A stretch of DNA of 64,000 nt from Escarpia spicata (Eukaryota > Annelida > Polychaeta > Sabellida > Siboglinidae), in the NCBI GenBank assembly GCA_963995525.1, contig OZ023211.1, positions 53,269,481 to 53,333,480 of the forward strand, written 5' to 3'. Within the stretch, counting starts at the first letter, position 1, and every line of letters begins with the position of its first letter. Shown here in pieces: positions 11,444-21,777 of this stretch. The position numbers were made by a program, and so were the translations under genes. Under the pieces are notes generated by a model that was not told the origin of the DNA, ran no database searches, and worked only from the letters and a program-made list of their open reading frames with translations.

Positions 11444-11487
<44 letters not shown>

Positions 11488-14400
11488 TGTCTGGTGTGTG
11501 TGTGATTGTGTATGTGTGTGTATGTGTGTGTGTGCGCGTGCGTGCGTGCGTGCATGCGTGCGTGCGTGTCTGGTGTGTGTGTGTACATGTGTGTGCGTGT
11601 GCGTGCGTGCGTGTGCGTGCGTGTGCGTGTGCGTGCGTGCGTGTCTGGTGTGTGTGTGATTGTGTATGTGTGTGTTTGTGTGTGCGTGCGTGCGTGCATG
11701 TGTGTGTGAGCGTGTGAATGTACGGACGTGCGTGTGAGCGTGCATACGAACGTACGCGTAAGTGCCTGCGTGCGTGTTCCGTGCGTGTGTGCATGCGAAC
11801 AAGTGTAGTATTATTGCATTATTATTATTATTATGAATGGTTCGTTGTCTCGTTGATACATCCCCTGATATATATATATATATTTATATCAGGGGATATA
11901 TATATATATATACATATATATTGATATATATATACACCCTGTATATAATTTTATATAATCCATAATTTTAATAAAACACGTACTCTATTCATAAGCTGGG
12001 TGTGACCCCAGTGTTTTTTCACACCTACATTTCTGTAAACAACTATTGTAAGTTCATAATATAATCTTCTTATAACCACAACATAAGTAGTTTGCACGGT
12101 CACCATATTACAACTCACGTTAAATAATTTCTACCCATACAAAATTTGGTATACCTAACCGTAAGGTTAGTGGTGAACGCTACAGATGAAATTAGTTAAA
12201 TTCTAACTCGTCTGTAGTTAAAACGTTACACGCCTTAATCGCCAGAGGGCGCCGGCACATAACTCAGCGACAATACATACCAGAGATGGCAGCACCACCC
12301 CGTGACAATACTTTGTAAACAGTTCCACTGTTCTAAAGCCTGATTGAATTCTATACAATCCACTTCGTGATATAAAGTAATGCAATGTGTTCTTAGTATC
12401 AAAATAAATGGAAAAGTGTGTCTACATATTGTAATTATATTAGAGTGATTATGTCTAAACATAGTTAAAAGATATTGATCCTGGCGATCGTGCACAGATT
12501 AGATGAGAAACTGTTGTGATATCCGTATGTTGACTTCTTCCTTGTGCTCTTACCATCTGAAATGTGTCGCTTCGTTTTATAATCTTGTTAAATTCTAATT
12601 GATTTTGAGAAAGCTTGTTAACTCTCAATGAAATACTGATAAATTGTGTTACATAATGTTGTGACGTGATGTTGTTACATGTTACGATCATTCACACCAC
12701 TAATATAAACTGTAGCTTTATCTCTCGTGTCTATCCAGCCTTTCGCGGGGCCAGATGCGCAACAAGACGTATACTGCAACTTAGACACTGTTCCACCGGT
12801 TTCTCCACGAACAATACCGCCGGGTTATAATGGTTCACAACTCAGCAGCGGCGATTATGACTACGCTTCCGGGCGAGGAGAGCCATATAGGTTAAGAAAC
12901 GGGGGATCCACCCCCGCTCCTCCTATTCCTGGAGAAGGAATTCCTGTGGACTATAACGGACCACATCTCGGTGAAGAGGTTTCATCGCGGGATTATTATA
13001 TATGCGATGTATACGAAGTAAGTGACAGTATTTTTATATTAACAAACTTAGTATTAATGTACATAAATGTGACTTTATGCTAATTGGCACTCATCAGTCC
13101 ATCGCCAAGATGGCTGATGTTAGATTTCATATCAACAATGAACCACTTAAACATGTATCGGTAGCCAAGTACCTTGGTATATATATCGACTCAATCCTAA
13201 TATGGGACGACCACATTAACAGCATGATTCCTAAAATTTCATCCAAAATTGAAATCCTAAGATCTCTTCGTAAAATAGTATCAATTGGCATTCTCAGGCA
13301 AGTATATAACGCAATAGTTGAACCACACTTTGATTATGGAGATGTAATCTATGATTCAGCCTCAGCATCAACCAAAACTCGATTACAGAAACTGCAGACC
13401 AGAGCTGCTAGACTCATATCTGGGTTTAGTCCTAGACAAAATAGAAACACTATGTTTAAAACACTAGGCTGGTTATCACTACAGCAAAGAAGGGATTTTA
13501 ATAAATGTGTTCTTATGTACAAGTGTGTAAATGGTCTAGCACCACAATATTTGTGTGATATGTTTAAATCAAATAGTCATTCTTACAATACCAGAAATAT
13601 GTCTCTTAGCTGAAACCACCAAAAGCCAGAACTGCCTACTATCAACGCAGTTTCAATGTGTCCGGTTTGAAATTATGGAATAAACTACCAAATGAAATAC
13701 AAAACAACCATTCTGTTCCAACTTTCAAAAAGACCCTACACAAATATCTGAGTGCTACACCACCATTTTAAATATACTATGTTTTTATCTGTTTCTTGTA
13801 TGTTATGACTACTTTATCTACGTTATCTTTTTTATTTTTATTTCTTGCATTCTATCTATTATTATTATTTATTTATTCATTGTAATCTCTTTTAACCTGT
13901 ATCCTTTGTACATATATCAACACGTGTTGTATGATTGATGTAAACGGTGTATGAATGGCTCGGTCATCGAAAATAGTGAAAACTAAGTATGTCACCGAGT
14001 AAAAATAAAATTGTCAATCAATCAAAAGTGAAGCTAAGTTAAATGTTGTAATAAAATGTCGATGAAGCGTGTTTTCATACCAGCTACTGTATTGCCGAAG
14101 CAGGTGGACAAGAAAGCCTTTTTATGTAATGTTGTTAAGTGATGTTGTTACACGTTACGATCATTCACACCACGATGATTACATAATACATGTCGACCTA
14201 ATATTAAACTCTAGCTTTATCTCTCGCGTCTATCCAGTGTCTCGAAGCGGGTTATAATGGTTCACACCCCAGCAGCGACGATTATGACTACGCTTCCGGG
14301 CGAGGAGAGCCACATAGGTTAAGAAACGGGGGATCCACCCCCGCTCCTCCTATTCCTAGAGAAGGAATTCCTGTGGACTATGACGGACCACATCTCGGTG

Positions 14401-15696
14401 AAGCGGTTTCATCGCGGGATGATATCGCAGTGTTCGGACACGACGTAAGTGAAGCTAAGTTAAATGTTGTAATAAAATGTCGATGAAGCGTGTCGTCATA
14501 CGAGCTACTGTATCGCCGAAGCCGACTGTAGAGCATTTTCATGAATGAATGTGCATTTGGCACCGATGTATTACGTACATGACAATGCTTTATGCAGTAA
14601 TTGCGACACAATTGAGTAAGATGTTCAACTGAACTAGCCTGTCGAGTAATATGCGTAAAGCGTTCTGTGTGACGTTATTGACCATGTACAATTTAGCAAG
14701 ATTTAACAAGATTGCCACTCAGAGAATTATATGGCAGGTGGACAAGAAAGGCTTTTGGCTTATCGAAAGTCCAATCCTTTTCATTTACGTGTATCCCGCC
14801 CTTCTGAGGTATGTGTCGATTTTATTTTAAAACATGTTCACGCTACTGGCACCCACACAATCAATAGTTAATCTGTTCGATTAACTTACAGTCCATTTGT
14901 GAAAATGAGAACGTTGTATATATAATCTACACTGCTCCTTTACTAATGTAACTTCATGTCCTCTAGTCCCTCTATCTTTCTTAACTGAGAAAAACTATTT
15001 CTGTCAGTATTTTTATAACCACTCAATATTTTGAACACTTCTATCTGATCTCCTTTTAATCTCCTGATCTCAAGTATTGTTAAACCATATTCTTTTAGGT
15101 GTATTTCGTAACTAAGGTCCTTCAGTTTTGGTATAATTTTAGTCGCTCTCCTCTGTACTTTTTCTAGCATATATATGTCCTTATAAGAAAATGCGTTTAA
15201 TAGTAATAATCGTACCTAGCTTAAATACCGCAGACTATTTTCAAACCACGCTACTTTCACGATGTTTAATGGACACCATAGTGGCAAAAGAAATTGTGTT
15301 GATATGTATTGCTATCGTTGGTGCTGACGTGAAGATATGGAACACAATATCTGAATTAGTGCATGGGTACGTGGTTTAATTTTTCAGCGCAAAGCTAAGA
15401 AAAGGCAATTCAAACATGGCAAAGGCCGGGCACTGTCGGACCTCGCTAATGTTAGTACGCATACCTGATATACATGCATACACACGGACGAACGCTCGCA
15501 TACGCACGCACACCCTATCATATACACATCCGCAAGCATGCATGCGTGCGCGCGCGCACACACATAGTAACATACACGCTTACAAACACACAGGGTAACA
15601 CGCGCACACATAATAATAAACGAGTGTGCACACACATTCTCACTCACCTCCTGATAAACGCAAACACACACACATGCACGCACACGCACGCACGTG

Positions 15697-15743
<47 letters not shown>

Positions 15744-18240
15744 ACACACATACACACACACATACACACACAACATTTGTCCGTGATAACTAAGGGTGTG
15801 TCCACTGTATAATAATAGAAACTGGGTTTTCGTTTTTCAAGCACTTTTTAAGCAAAGTAAATGTGTCAGCCATTTTTGTATGGTTACTAAGACGCTGTGG
15901 ATGATATTTATATAAATAAGTCAATTTTTTTCACGCAATTTGCATCATACACTGTACACCTCATCATTCCTCGTTTACTGTGTATTTGATACAACACAAG
16001 AAACCATTGAAACCACCTGTTTTGCTATTCATACTCTTCATAAACATCATTTAGTTCCCTCAACTAGGCATGTGGAAAATAATATATGCTAGTTGTTAAA
16101 ATAAACGATATGACGTAATTTGCAACTGACATCGTGTATTGTTCCTGCAGCGAATAAAAAAGAGACCGCCATCTTGCCAACGGCTTGGAGAAGATGACAA
16201 CCACAGTGTAGATGGACCGGCGACTGTGCGTGCAGCAAGAATACAACAGCTGCGGGCAGACGTGGAAGATGGACATCCACAGTCGACCGTGGGTGAGACG
16301 GATATATCGGAAACACAAACGTTTGACATGCAATTAACGTACACATATATATCATTTCACTGCCTAATTGAAGAGAAGACTGAGCTTTCATGTAGGCTCC
16401 TACATTTTATCAAGATATAAGAATGGTAAGATTGAGCATCGGTGCTACACGTGATAACATGGATAAAAGGATAACGTTGGTCTATCGTGAAACTAGAAGA
16501 GTATCACGTGTTTACCATTCCACTGATGAACAGTCGGGAAACGATGGGAGGGTGATTGGATTGCGGTTTGATGGTATTTAAATGGATGTTGTGTGGTGGA
16601 CGGTTTGATGGTGAATGAATGGGATCATATGTGTGGTTGGATGGTATATGGACGGCAATTGGGTGATAAATTGAGCAAGACTGGATGTCGACAATTGAAC
16701 GATGGAAGAATATGAGACATGATGCTGTGGAAAATAAGGAAGAACGGTAAAAGACAATAAAGATACCCTTTGTTTATAGTCATATTTCTTATTGATATGT
16801 TGCTGTTGTTTGTATTAATGCCCTTTCTACTGGTATATATCTTTACGTACTGGTATATGTGTGCGCACATGCATGTGTTCGTTGAGTGTGTGTGTGTGCG
16901 TGTGCGTGGCGTGTGCGTGTGCGTGTGCGTGTGCGTGTTCTTAGACACGGCGTGTCATGCAATCTCATCTCATCATGCTTCTACAGGATTCTCGGAGATC
17001 AACGAACGCTTCTATTGGACTTTCACCGTCGGACCGGCAGGTGGTATCTTTCGTGTGATAAACATCATTCTGTCGATTCCAAAAGACGCTGTCGACAAAG
17101 ACGTCACCATCAAGATAGCAGTCAGTCACAACGACCAAGACAGACCGCCATTGAATCAGAACTACAGCGTAGTTGGACCAATCATCCACTGTCTACCGCA
17201 CGGACTGCATTTCAAGAAGACTGTGGCGTTGTCGTTCGGGTGTAACTTACACTTAGCTACACAGAAGGCACCGCCTAATCTGAACGTGTTGTACAGGTAT
17301 GTTACTTACCTACTTTACTTACTTACTTAATCCAGGTATCGTGGCGACATGTTGAGTTCTTTACAGTGGTTTCGGTCTGTTGTGGCGTTTGCAAGATTAT
17401 TCCCAAGTAGTCTGGTAGTCTTCTCAATGCTCCCTCGCAGCGTTGTGTTTGGGTGTCCTCTTCTCCTAAGGCTCTCGAGTTTCCAACAAAACAATGTTAG
17501 CTACTTCGTCATGGTATCACATCACATGCCAAACAAACAGGACGTTATCTCATGACGGTGGAGACCTGAGGGACACATTGATTTTGTGTAATATTCTTGT
17601 ATAAGCAATCCAAATATAATGTTTTTGTGAGTGTTTGTGACAGTGTCCATGATTTATATGATTTGTTCCTACGTCGACCACTTGTTCGCAGGTGATAGGT
17701 TTGTGTACTATTGTAACATTGAGTCCAGTACTGGGTGGGACGTAAGTCCATGGTAGGCTCAACAAAGCCAGGCAGGTCAAGAGGTAGGTTCACACGAAGT
17801 GTAGTCACTCACACGTATACATCAAAAGATTTTCGCAAGCACTAAATATGATCTCCGATCAATTCAAGAAATCGGACTAATTGAAAACAACATAACTGCT
17901 GGATTTATGCAACAGGACGTTATTCAATACAATAACGTCAGCCTATGGTCCACAAATGGTATAATTCCAGTTGCAAAGAAATTAACTTATCATCCCAACT
18001 TACCAAGTATAGTGGTATCACCTTAATGAACATTACAGAAAAACTGTACTACAAATGTTGTTATTTAACTTTAATAATAATAATAATATTATTAATAATA
18101 AACTTTATTTATGCACCATCAAATCCGGGGCTAATGACCCATTCACGGGTGTTTACAAATCGGCAATCATCTAAGAAGCATAAAAACGCATTTAAGAAAA
18201 ATAAATATGAAAAATAAATAAAGTTAGGAAGCAAAATCTA

Positions 18241-18306
<66 letters not shown>

Positions 18307-19846
18307 ATATATCGTACACGAGCAATTCTCGAGAGATGGTAGTAAGCACTTCGACATACATTTGCCACCTGCGTCGCCATCGATAAATCAGCATCGATTG
18401 CAACACCAAGGTCACGGACGATGGTCGATGTCGCTACATATTGTCCGCATATGTCGACACGATCAACGAGTATTGGTCTGCGCAAGCTCGATGAACGTAT
18501 AACAATTGTTTCCGTTTTGCTCTCGTTGAGAACCAGTCCGTTGTCATAGAGCCACGTTTTAACTTAACTGTATCGGGCGTGACTTCGCTACCTCCTTCAC
18601 TGGAATCAAACTAGTTTAAACAAGCAAGGTAGGTGCACAGTGACACGGATTCTAGCACTGTGACGCACCATTGAGGGTACGATAGCAAAACAATTGCCAT
18701 TTGCAACTATGTTGGAATATTTCTACAAAACGTTGATTCAACACAACTGTAATGTATGTTTGATGTACACATGGCCTTTATAATTCCATGATTCAATGTA
18801 TATATGTTAATAATAGTTTTTTAATATCGATTTGTTTCTTCTAACATTATTATAAATTTGAAACGCGCTTCAATATTTCGACTACAGTCGGCAGTCTACA
18901 TCTGGAACTGTTCTTCCTCTGCTCGCCTGATGGCGCGGCGAGCAGGCTGTCCAACACGTGACTGAATCGACACCCCCTCGTCTATGTTCATGAGTTGTTT
19001 TGTTTTTCCGATCAAGACGACACTCAGTTTGTGCAGCGCATGCTGGAAGTCTGATGGCAGGAAAATCTAACTAAAGCCCAGCTTGATGGTGAACTACCAC
19101 CAGTGTCAACTATTCTAACAAAGAATCGACTGCCATTTGCCGGTCAATGCAAGAAGGCAACCAAAAAACCAGTCTCAAATCTGATTTTCGTAACCTACTA
19201 AAGCTGGGCGGGGCATGGAAACCATGTCGTACTCTGATCTTATCAGCTCGCCAGAAGCGTGACTTTGAATAAGCTGAGGTATTACCACACATGCAAGCCA
19301 AGGCGGTGTGGAGAGAACTCGATGCCGCTTCCTTTCCATCGACGATTAGCCAAACGTAACAGAGATTAATGGATATGACATAGCGCTAATTGTATTGCAG
19401 ATTATCAAAATGAACGGATCTCATAACATGTTTGATGTGTTATTGCGTGACTTTTTATTAATTTGTATGATGACATACAGTAGTACCTGCTGTTCCACAG
19501 AAATGATACATAGTTCTATTGTAATTGTAGTGACTCTGACGTAGACGTTGTGCCGGCTTGGAACGACCACGATTTCTCCTCGTGCGATTTTATAGTCAAC
19601 GGCAGTAGGCGCTGTCTCATCTTCTTGGATCACTTCTGCGTCTTCACAGTCGTGAATAAGACGACGGGATCGGAGACGCTAGCTATGGGAGCCAACGCTC
19701 TCGTTTATGCCCACTACATGGCCAATTCTAAGAAGATAAGACTTACCTCGCACTGCGTCGACAATGAGGTTACTGAAATAGAGGTAAGTGATATAATAAA
19801 TATTATAATTTTCAATTTCCTGGTCGTAATTTTCCAATATGCTTGC

Positions 19847-19937
<91 letters not shown>

Positions 19938-21777
19938 CGTGTGTGCGTATGTGTGTGTACGTCTTTCTGCTAATGCTGTAATTACTCTACGGTTGACGCT
20001 CATTTTCATTGTATTGTAGTTGTTCAAATGTATCCAGACGAGAGACTACGATGCTATTTTGGTTGGAAGTCAACCTTTCGTCGTGCACGATAACCAACAT
20101 CACATCTCGTTAACAATGAACGACATAGGAGCTAGTTGGGAACTTCAGGATAACGCCACCAAGGTAAGTTGATGCAATCCAATGCGATATCAAAGACGGC
20201 TACTAGGGTCAGATAAATATGTTGTCAGTGGGTCAGCGTGCACCATAGCTTTGGCTGTCAACTTGAGTGACGTTATCCGATACTATGTATAAGTGTTCTT
20301 AGACTTGCCTGTGAACCATGTTGATTATGTTTCTCTGATTAAATTCAAAACGATATCATCGTTTCCCGTCGCAGCGGCTAGTAATGTACAGCACAAACCA
20401 TCAACACTGCCTGTGTCAATAGGGCATGACACTGATACCCGTGCGAAATCTCGTAAACGAACTTACATAAATCGAATACAACATTTTATATTAGAACCAT
20501 TGTTACTGCAAACAGTAACTTAATACAATGCTATTATTTTTGCAGGTGATCGCTTTCCTGAAGGTTTGGCACAATATGCACCCAAACTGTTCGTTTGTGT
20601 TACAATCAACTACGCCAGATGTCGCCACTGAGGTATCTTGTTCAGTGACAGCAGAACAAGAAAACAGCGACGAGGGAAACGCAGCACATGTCATCGTCAT
20701 GGAAGATATGAACAAGGTGACTTACTGTTATGAGGTTACTCCATCATTCAAGCCAACGAATACTATCAAAACCAGTTAAAACACCTTGCCGTTATGGTTA
20801 TTTGATAAGATGCTAAGATTCGCATAATTTTGCCATCCACAAAATAAAAATATTACGTTACATTCTTTGCATCACGTGTGCAAAAACGTATCCTATTCGT
20901 AATAATTTAGTTGCTTTGTTAGAATGTGATCGACATATGACGCCCCAACATACACGTGCTAAAATTCAACTTGACCGCTTTCTGTAACATTAAGCAGATG
21001 TACACAAAGAATCGTATCCAGCAACTATTCATCGAATGCAATGCGGTTTCTGTGCATATTCTGTCGATTATAGTCTACTGCGAATTTATTTAACAAGTAC
21101 ATGTGTTATGCGTTAAGATCCCGCTGATAACAAACAATTCATGTTTTGTTTAGTTCCATGAATCGTCTCGGCATCTTCGTCAGATACAGACAACAACAAG
21201 ACTGAGTACCATCCCGCATCAGTTGAAGATGCAGCTGGCGTCTCTGCTGGATCCTACGGATCCCATTCGAGGTCACGACTGGCGCCATCTGGCGAGTGTA
21301 CTCGGACTAGACGAGAAGGTTCCGTCTTTGGAGAGGAAAGGTCACCAGACGGAGCTGTTGCTGATGGTTTGGGAAATGAGGAACAACAGTCTCAGTACGT
21401 TGGTTACCACGATGAGAGACATTGAGCGAGAAGACGCCGCGTCCACGATACAATCTTTTCTAGAAACTCCGACTGTTGAAATGGCGGAAACGTCGCCGAA
21501 ACTCGAAGAAGAATGCCTACTTCCTGACGACTTGAAGACAGAACTTGTCCTGCTTTTGGATCCAATCGACGAGGTTAACGGCAACGACTGGCGACACCTG
21601 GCGGCACTACTAGAACTTAACAACAAGATTCGATTCCTGCAGAGGAAGACGAGCCCGACGGATGTGCTACTAGATCACTGCGAAATGAAAAATATTTCCT
21701 TGCCCGCCTTGGCGGCCATGATGAGAACTATGGGGCGTGAAGACGCCGCCGTGACGATAGAATGCTACATTATTTGA
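10844..21777 (+). CDS. Receptor with Cys-rich ectodomain, ZU5, UPA and two tandem death domains (copy 1)
   Basis: Nine in-window exons: 10844-11278, 12739-13017, 14238-14444, 16151-16292, 16987-17296, 19531-19783, 20020-20163, 20546-20716, 21154-21777. All have AG/GT borders and the phases agree at every join, giving 2565 nt (854 residues plus stop). The signal-peptide exon is predicted about 96 bases left of base 1, by comparison with 38369-38419. Order: Cys-rich ectodomain, one membrane helix, tyrosine-containing linker (two related exons), basic exon, ZU5, UPA, death domain 1, death domain 2. In UNC5 proteins the ZU5-UPA-death module relays ligand state to apoptosis or cytoskeletal signalling; here the ligand is unknown and the Ig and thrombospondin domains of UNC5 are absent. 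Two death domains is unusual for this family. An inverted copy is at 61607-52340. The exon models are my inference from splice sites and phase. Confidence 0.8.
11354..11720. repeat. TG-rich array with ~75-bp higher-order units
   Basis: A TG run (11354-11400) followed by four longer units, each marked by GTCTGG at 11416, 11489, 11568 and 11643 (spacings 73, 79, 75) and mostly followed by ATTGTGTATG. The inverted copy (60790-61110) has only two such units, so the higher-order array has changed in copy number since duplication. Confidence 0.85.
11861..11896. repeat. Inverted repeat around a TA run
   Basis: TCCCCTGATATA and its reverse complement TATATCAGGGGA flank a short TA run, giving a perfect stem able to extrude as a cruciform. 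In the inverted copy only one arm remains (near 60625-60634) and the TA run is much longer. Confidence 0.75.
12739..13017 (+). CDS. Exon 3: tyrosine-containing cytoplasmic linker, duplicate a
   Basis: 93 codons, phase 0 at both ends, acceptor CTATCCAG and donor GTAAGT. Proline-, glycine- and tyrosine-rich with no fold recognised. Acidic tyrosine contexts such as 'DVYCNL', 'DYDYAS' and 'CDVYE' could be phosphorylation or docking sites, which is inference only. Closely related to exon 4, including its flanking intron, so it arose by tandem exon duplication. A LINE lies in the intron two bases past the donor dinucleotide. Confidence 0.65.
13026..14025 (+). mobile_element. 5'-truncated LINE (RT C-terminal part) at the exon 3 splice donor
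   Basis: 13077-13613 encodes '[19 protein letters not shown]' and '[16 protein letters not shown]', the segment after the RT palm in CR1/jockey-like LINEs, then continues in a shifted frame with a '[17 protein letters not shown]' tail. It ends in an AATC-type repeat (TCAATCAATCAA). Flanked by AAGTGA at 13020-13025 and at 14026-14031, a plausible target-site duplication. The same insertion is in the inverted copy (58507-59499), so it predates the duplication. Confidence 0.8.
14238..14444 (+). CDS. Exon 4: tyrosine-containing cytoplasmic linker, duplicate b
   Basis: 69 codons, phase 0 at both ends. Shares with exon 3 the '[10 protein letters not shown]' and 'GSTPAPPIP' segments and the upstream intron ending in CTATCCAG. 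Compared with exon 3 and with its counterpart 58238-57966 (91 codons), about 66-70 bases are missing near the start, but the frame is kept. Exons 3 and 4 can each be included or skipped without shifting the frame. Confidence 0.65.
14943..15175 (-). mobile_element. LINE C-terminal fragment (L2/Crack-like)
   Basis: On the minus strand 15170-14943 encodes '[21 protein letters not shown]' (start shown only) followed by a '[12 protein letters not shown]' motif, the end of the RT ORF in L2/CR1-like elements. It is 5'-truncated and intronic. The same fragment lies at 57327-57552 on the + strand in the inverted copy, where one stop codon has appeared. Confidence 0.65.
15482..15770. repeat. AC-rich microsatellite with CACG units
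   Basis: Mixed CACA, CGCA and CATA units ending in an AC run (about 15702-15770). The counterpart in the inverted copy is 56748-57020. The apparent Thr/His-rich reading frames are artefacts of the repeat. Confidence 0.85.
16151..16292 (+). CDS. Exon 5: basic linker before ZU5
   Basis: Acceptor CTGCAG, donor GTGAGA, phase 0 in and phase 1 out. Encodes 47 residues starting '[12 protein letters not shown]' and containing '[15 protein letters not shown]', polar and possibly helical. The one-base overhang joins the first two bases of the next exon to make glycine, so the phases agree. No domain recognised. Confidence 0.7.
16862..16940. repeat. GT/GC-rich microsatellite
   Basis: Alternating TGTG and CGTG units just upstream of the ZU5 exon. 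The counterpart in the inverted copy is about 55563-55630. It lies about 45 bases from the acceptor, so length changes might affect splicing. Confidence 0.75.
16987..17296 (+). CDS. Exon 6: ZU5 domain
   Basis: Encodes a near-complete ZU5 domain: '[20 protein letters not shown]' matches the family's GG..L.IP..A core, followed by '[17 protein letters not shown]' and 'VALSFGCNL'. ZU5 domains occur in UNC5, ankyrins, PIDD and ZO-1. In UNC5 this domain packs against UPA and the death domain in a closed, inactive state. Donor GTATGT; two bases carry over to complete a serine codon at 19531. Confidence 0.85.
17943..19508. mobile_element. Copy-1-specific insertion carrying two LINE fragments
   Basis: Sequence absent from the inverted copy, where the flanks meet near 54545-54575. 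It holds a minus-strand LINE 3' end (18070-18590: '[16 protein letters not shown]', '[18 protein letters not shown]', then a TA/TG microsatellite, then a TAA/AAT-rich 3' end near 18071-18105). It also holds plus-strand remnants (about 18990-19300) with '[20 protein letters not shown]', resembling the tail of an RTE-like LINE ORF. It lies inside the intron between the ZU5 and first UPA exons. The outer boundaries are approximate. Confidence 0.6.
18243..18307. repeat. TA then TG microsatellite
   Basis: About 48 bases of alternating TA followed by TG units, inside the minus-strand LINE fragment. Confidence 0.9.
19531..19783 (+). CDS. Exon 7: first UPA exon
   Basis: One base completes a codon from the ZU5 exon, then 84 codons. 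Encodes '[14 protein letters not shown]' and '[18 protein letters not shown]', the N-terminal half of a UPA domain. Compared with the inverted copy I count 19 base differences in 253, of which 12 change the amino acid, all between 19573 and 19735. This is far more than in the exons that follow. Confidence 0.8.
19853..19955. repeat. TG microsatellite
   Basis: Over 70 bases of pure TG followed by CGTG units. The counterpart in the inverted copy (54150-54215) is shorter and richer in CGCG. Confidence 0.95.
20020..20163 (+). CDS. Exon 8: middle UPA exon
   Basis: 48 codons, phase 0 both ends. Contains '[20 protein letters not shown]' and '[11 protein letters not shown]', matching the central strands of UPA domains (in UNC5 a 'HNLRLSIHD' type segment). 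Three conservative amino acid differences from the inverted copy. Confidence 0.8.
20546..20716 (+). CDS. Exon 9: last UPA exon
   Basis: 57 codons, phase 0, donor AAG|GTGACT. Contains '[20 protein letters not shown]', the UPA C-terminal strand. If this donor is not used, translation runs 20 more codons to a stop at 20777-20779 and loses both death domains; that read-through is present in both copies. Only one silent base difference from the inverted copy in 171 bases. Confidence 0.75.
21154..21777 (+). CDS. Exon 10: two tandem death domains and C-terminus
   Basis: Acceptor TTTAG, phase 0, 207 codons plus TGA. Domain 1 (about 21210-21460) has '[20 protein letters not shown]' and '[18 protein letters not shown]'. 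Domain 2 (about 21520-21765) has '[20 protein letters not shown]' and '[20 protein letters not shown]'. The DWRHLA signature and spacing match UNC5 death domains, and the two domains are clearly related to each other, so they arose by duplication inside one exon. Each is about 80 residues, full family length. Homology to the inverted copy ends at about 21773, so the last residues differ. Confidence 0.85.
   Translation, partial: FHESSRHLRQIQTTTRLSTIPHQLKMQLASLLDPTDPIRGHDWRHLASVLGLDEKVPSLERKGHQTELLLMVWEMRNNSLSTLVTTMRDIEREDAASTIQSFLETPTVEMAETSPKLEEECLLPDDLKTELVLLLDPIDEVNGNDWRHLAALLELNNKIRFLQRKTSPTDVLLDHCEMKNISLPALAAMMRTMGREDAAVTIECYII

Noticed and set aside
20546..20779. Stop at 20779 as the true end of the receptor with a separate death-domain gene
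   Set aside because: An in-phase donor at 20717 and an in-phase acceptor at 21153 join UPA to the death domains in the order known for UNC5, so one gene is simpler. Kept as a possible minor isoform.
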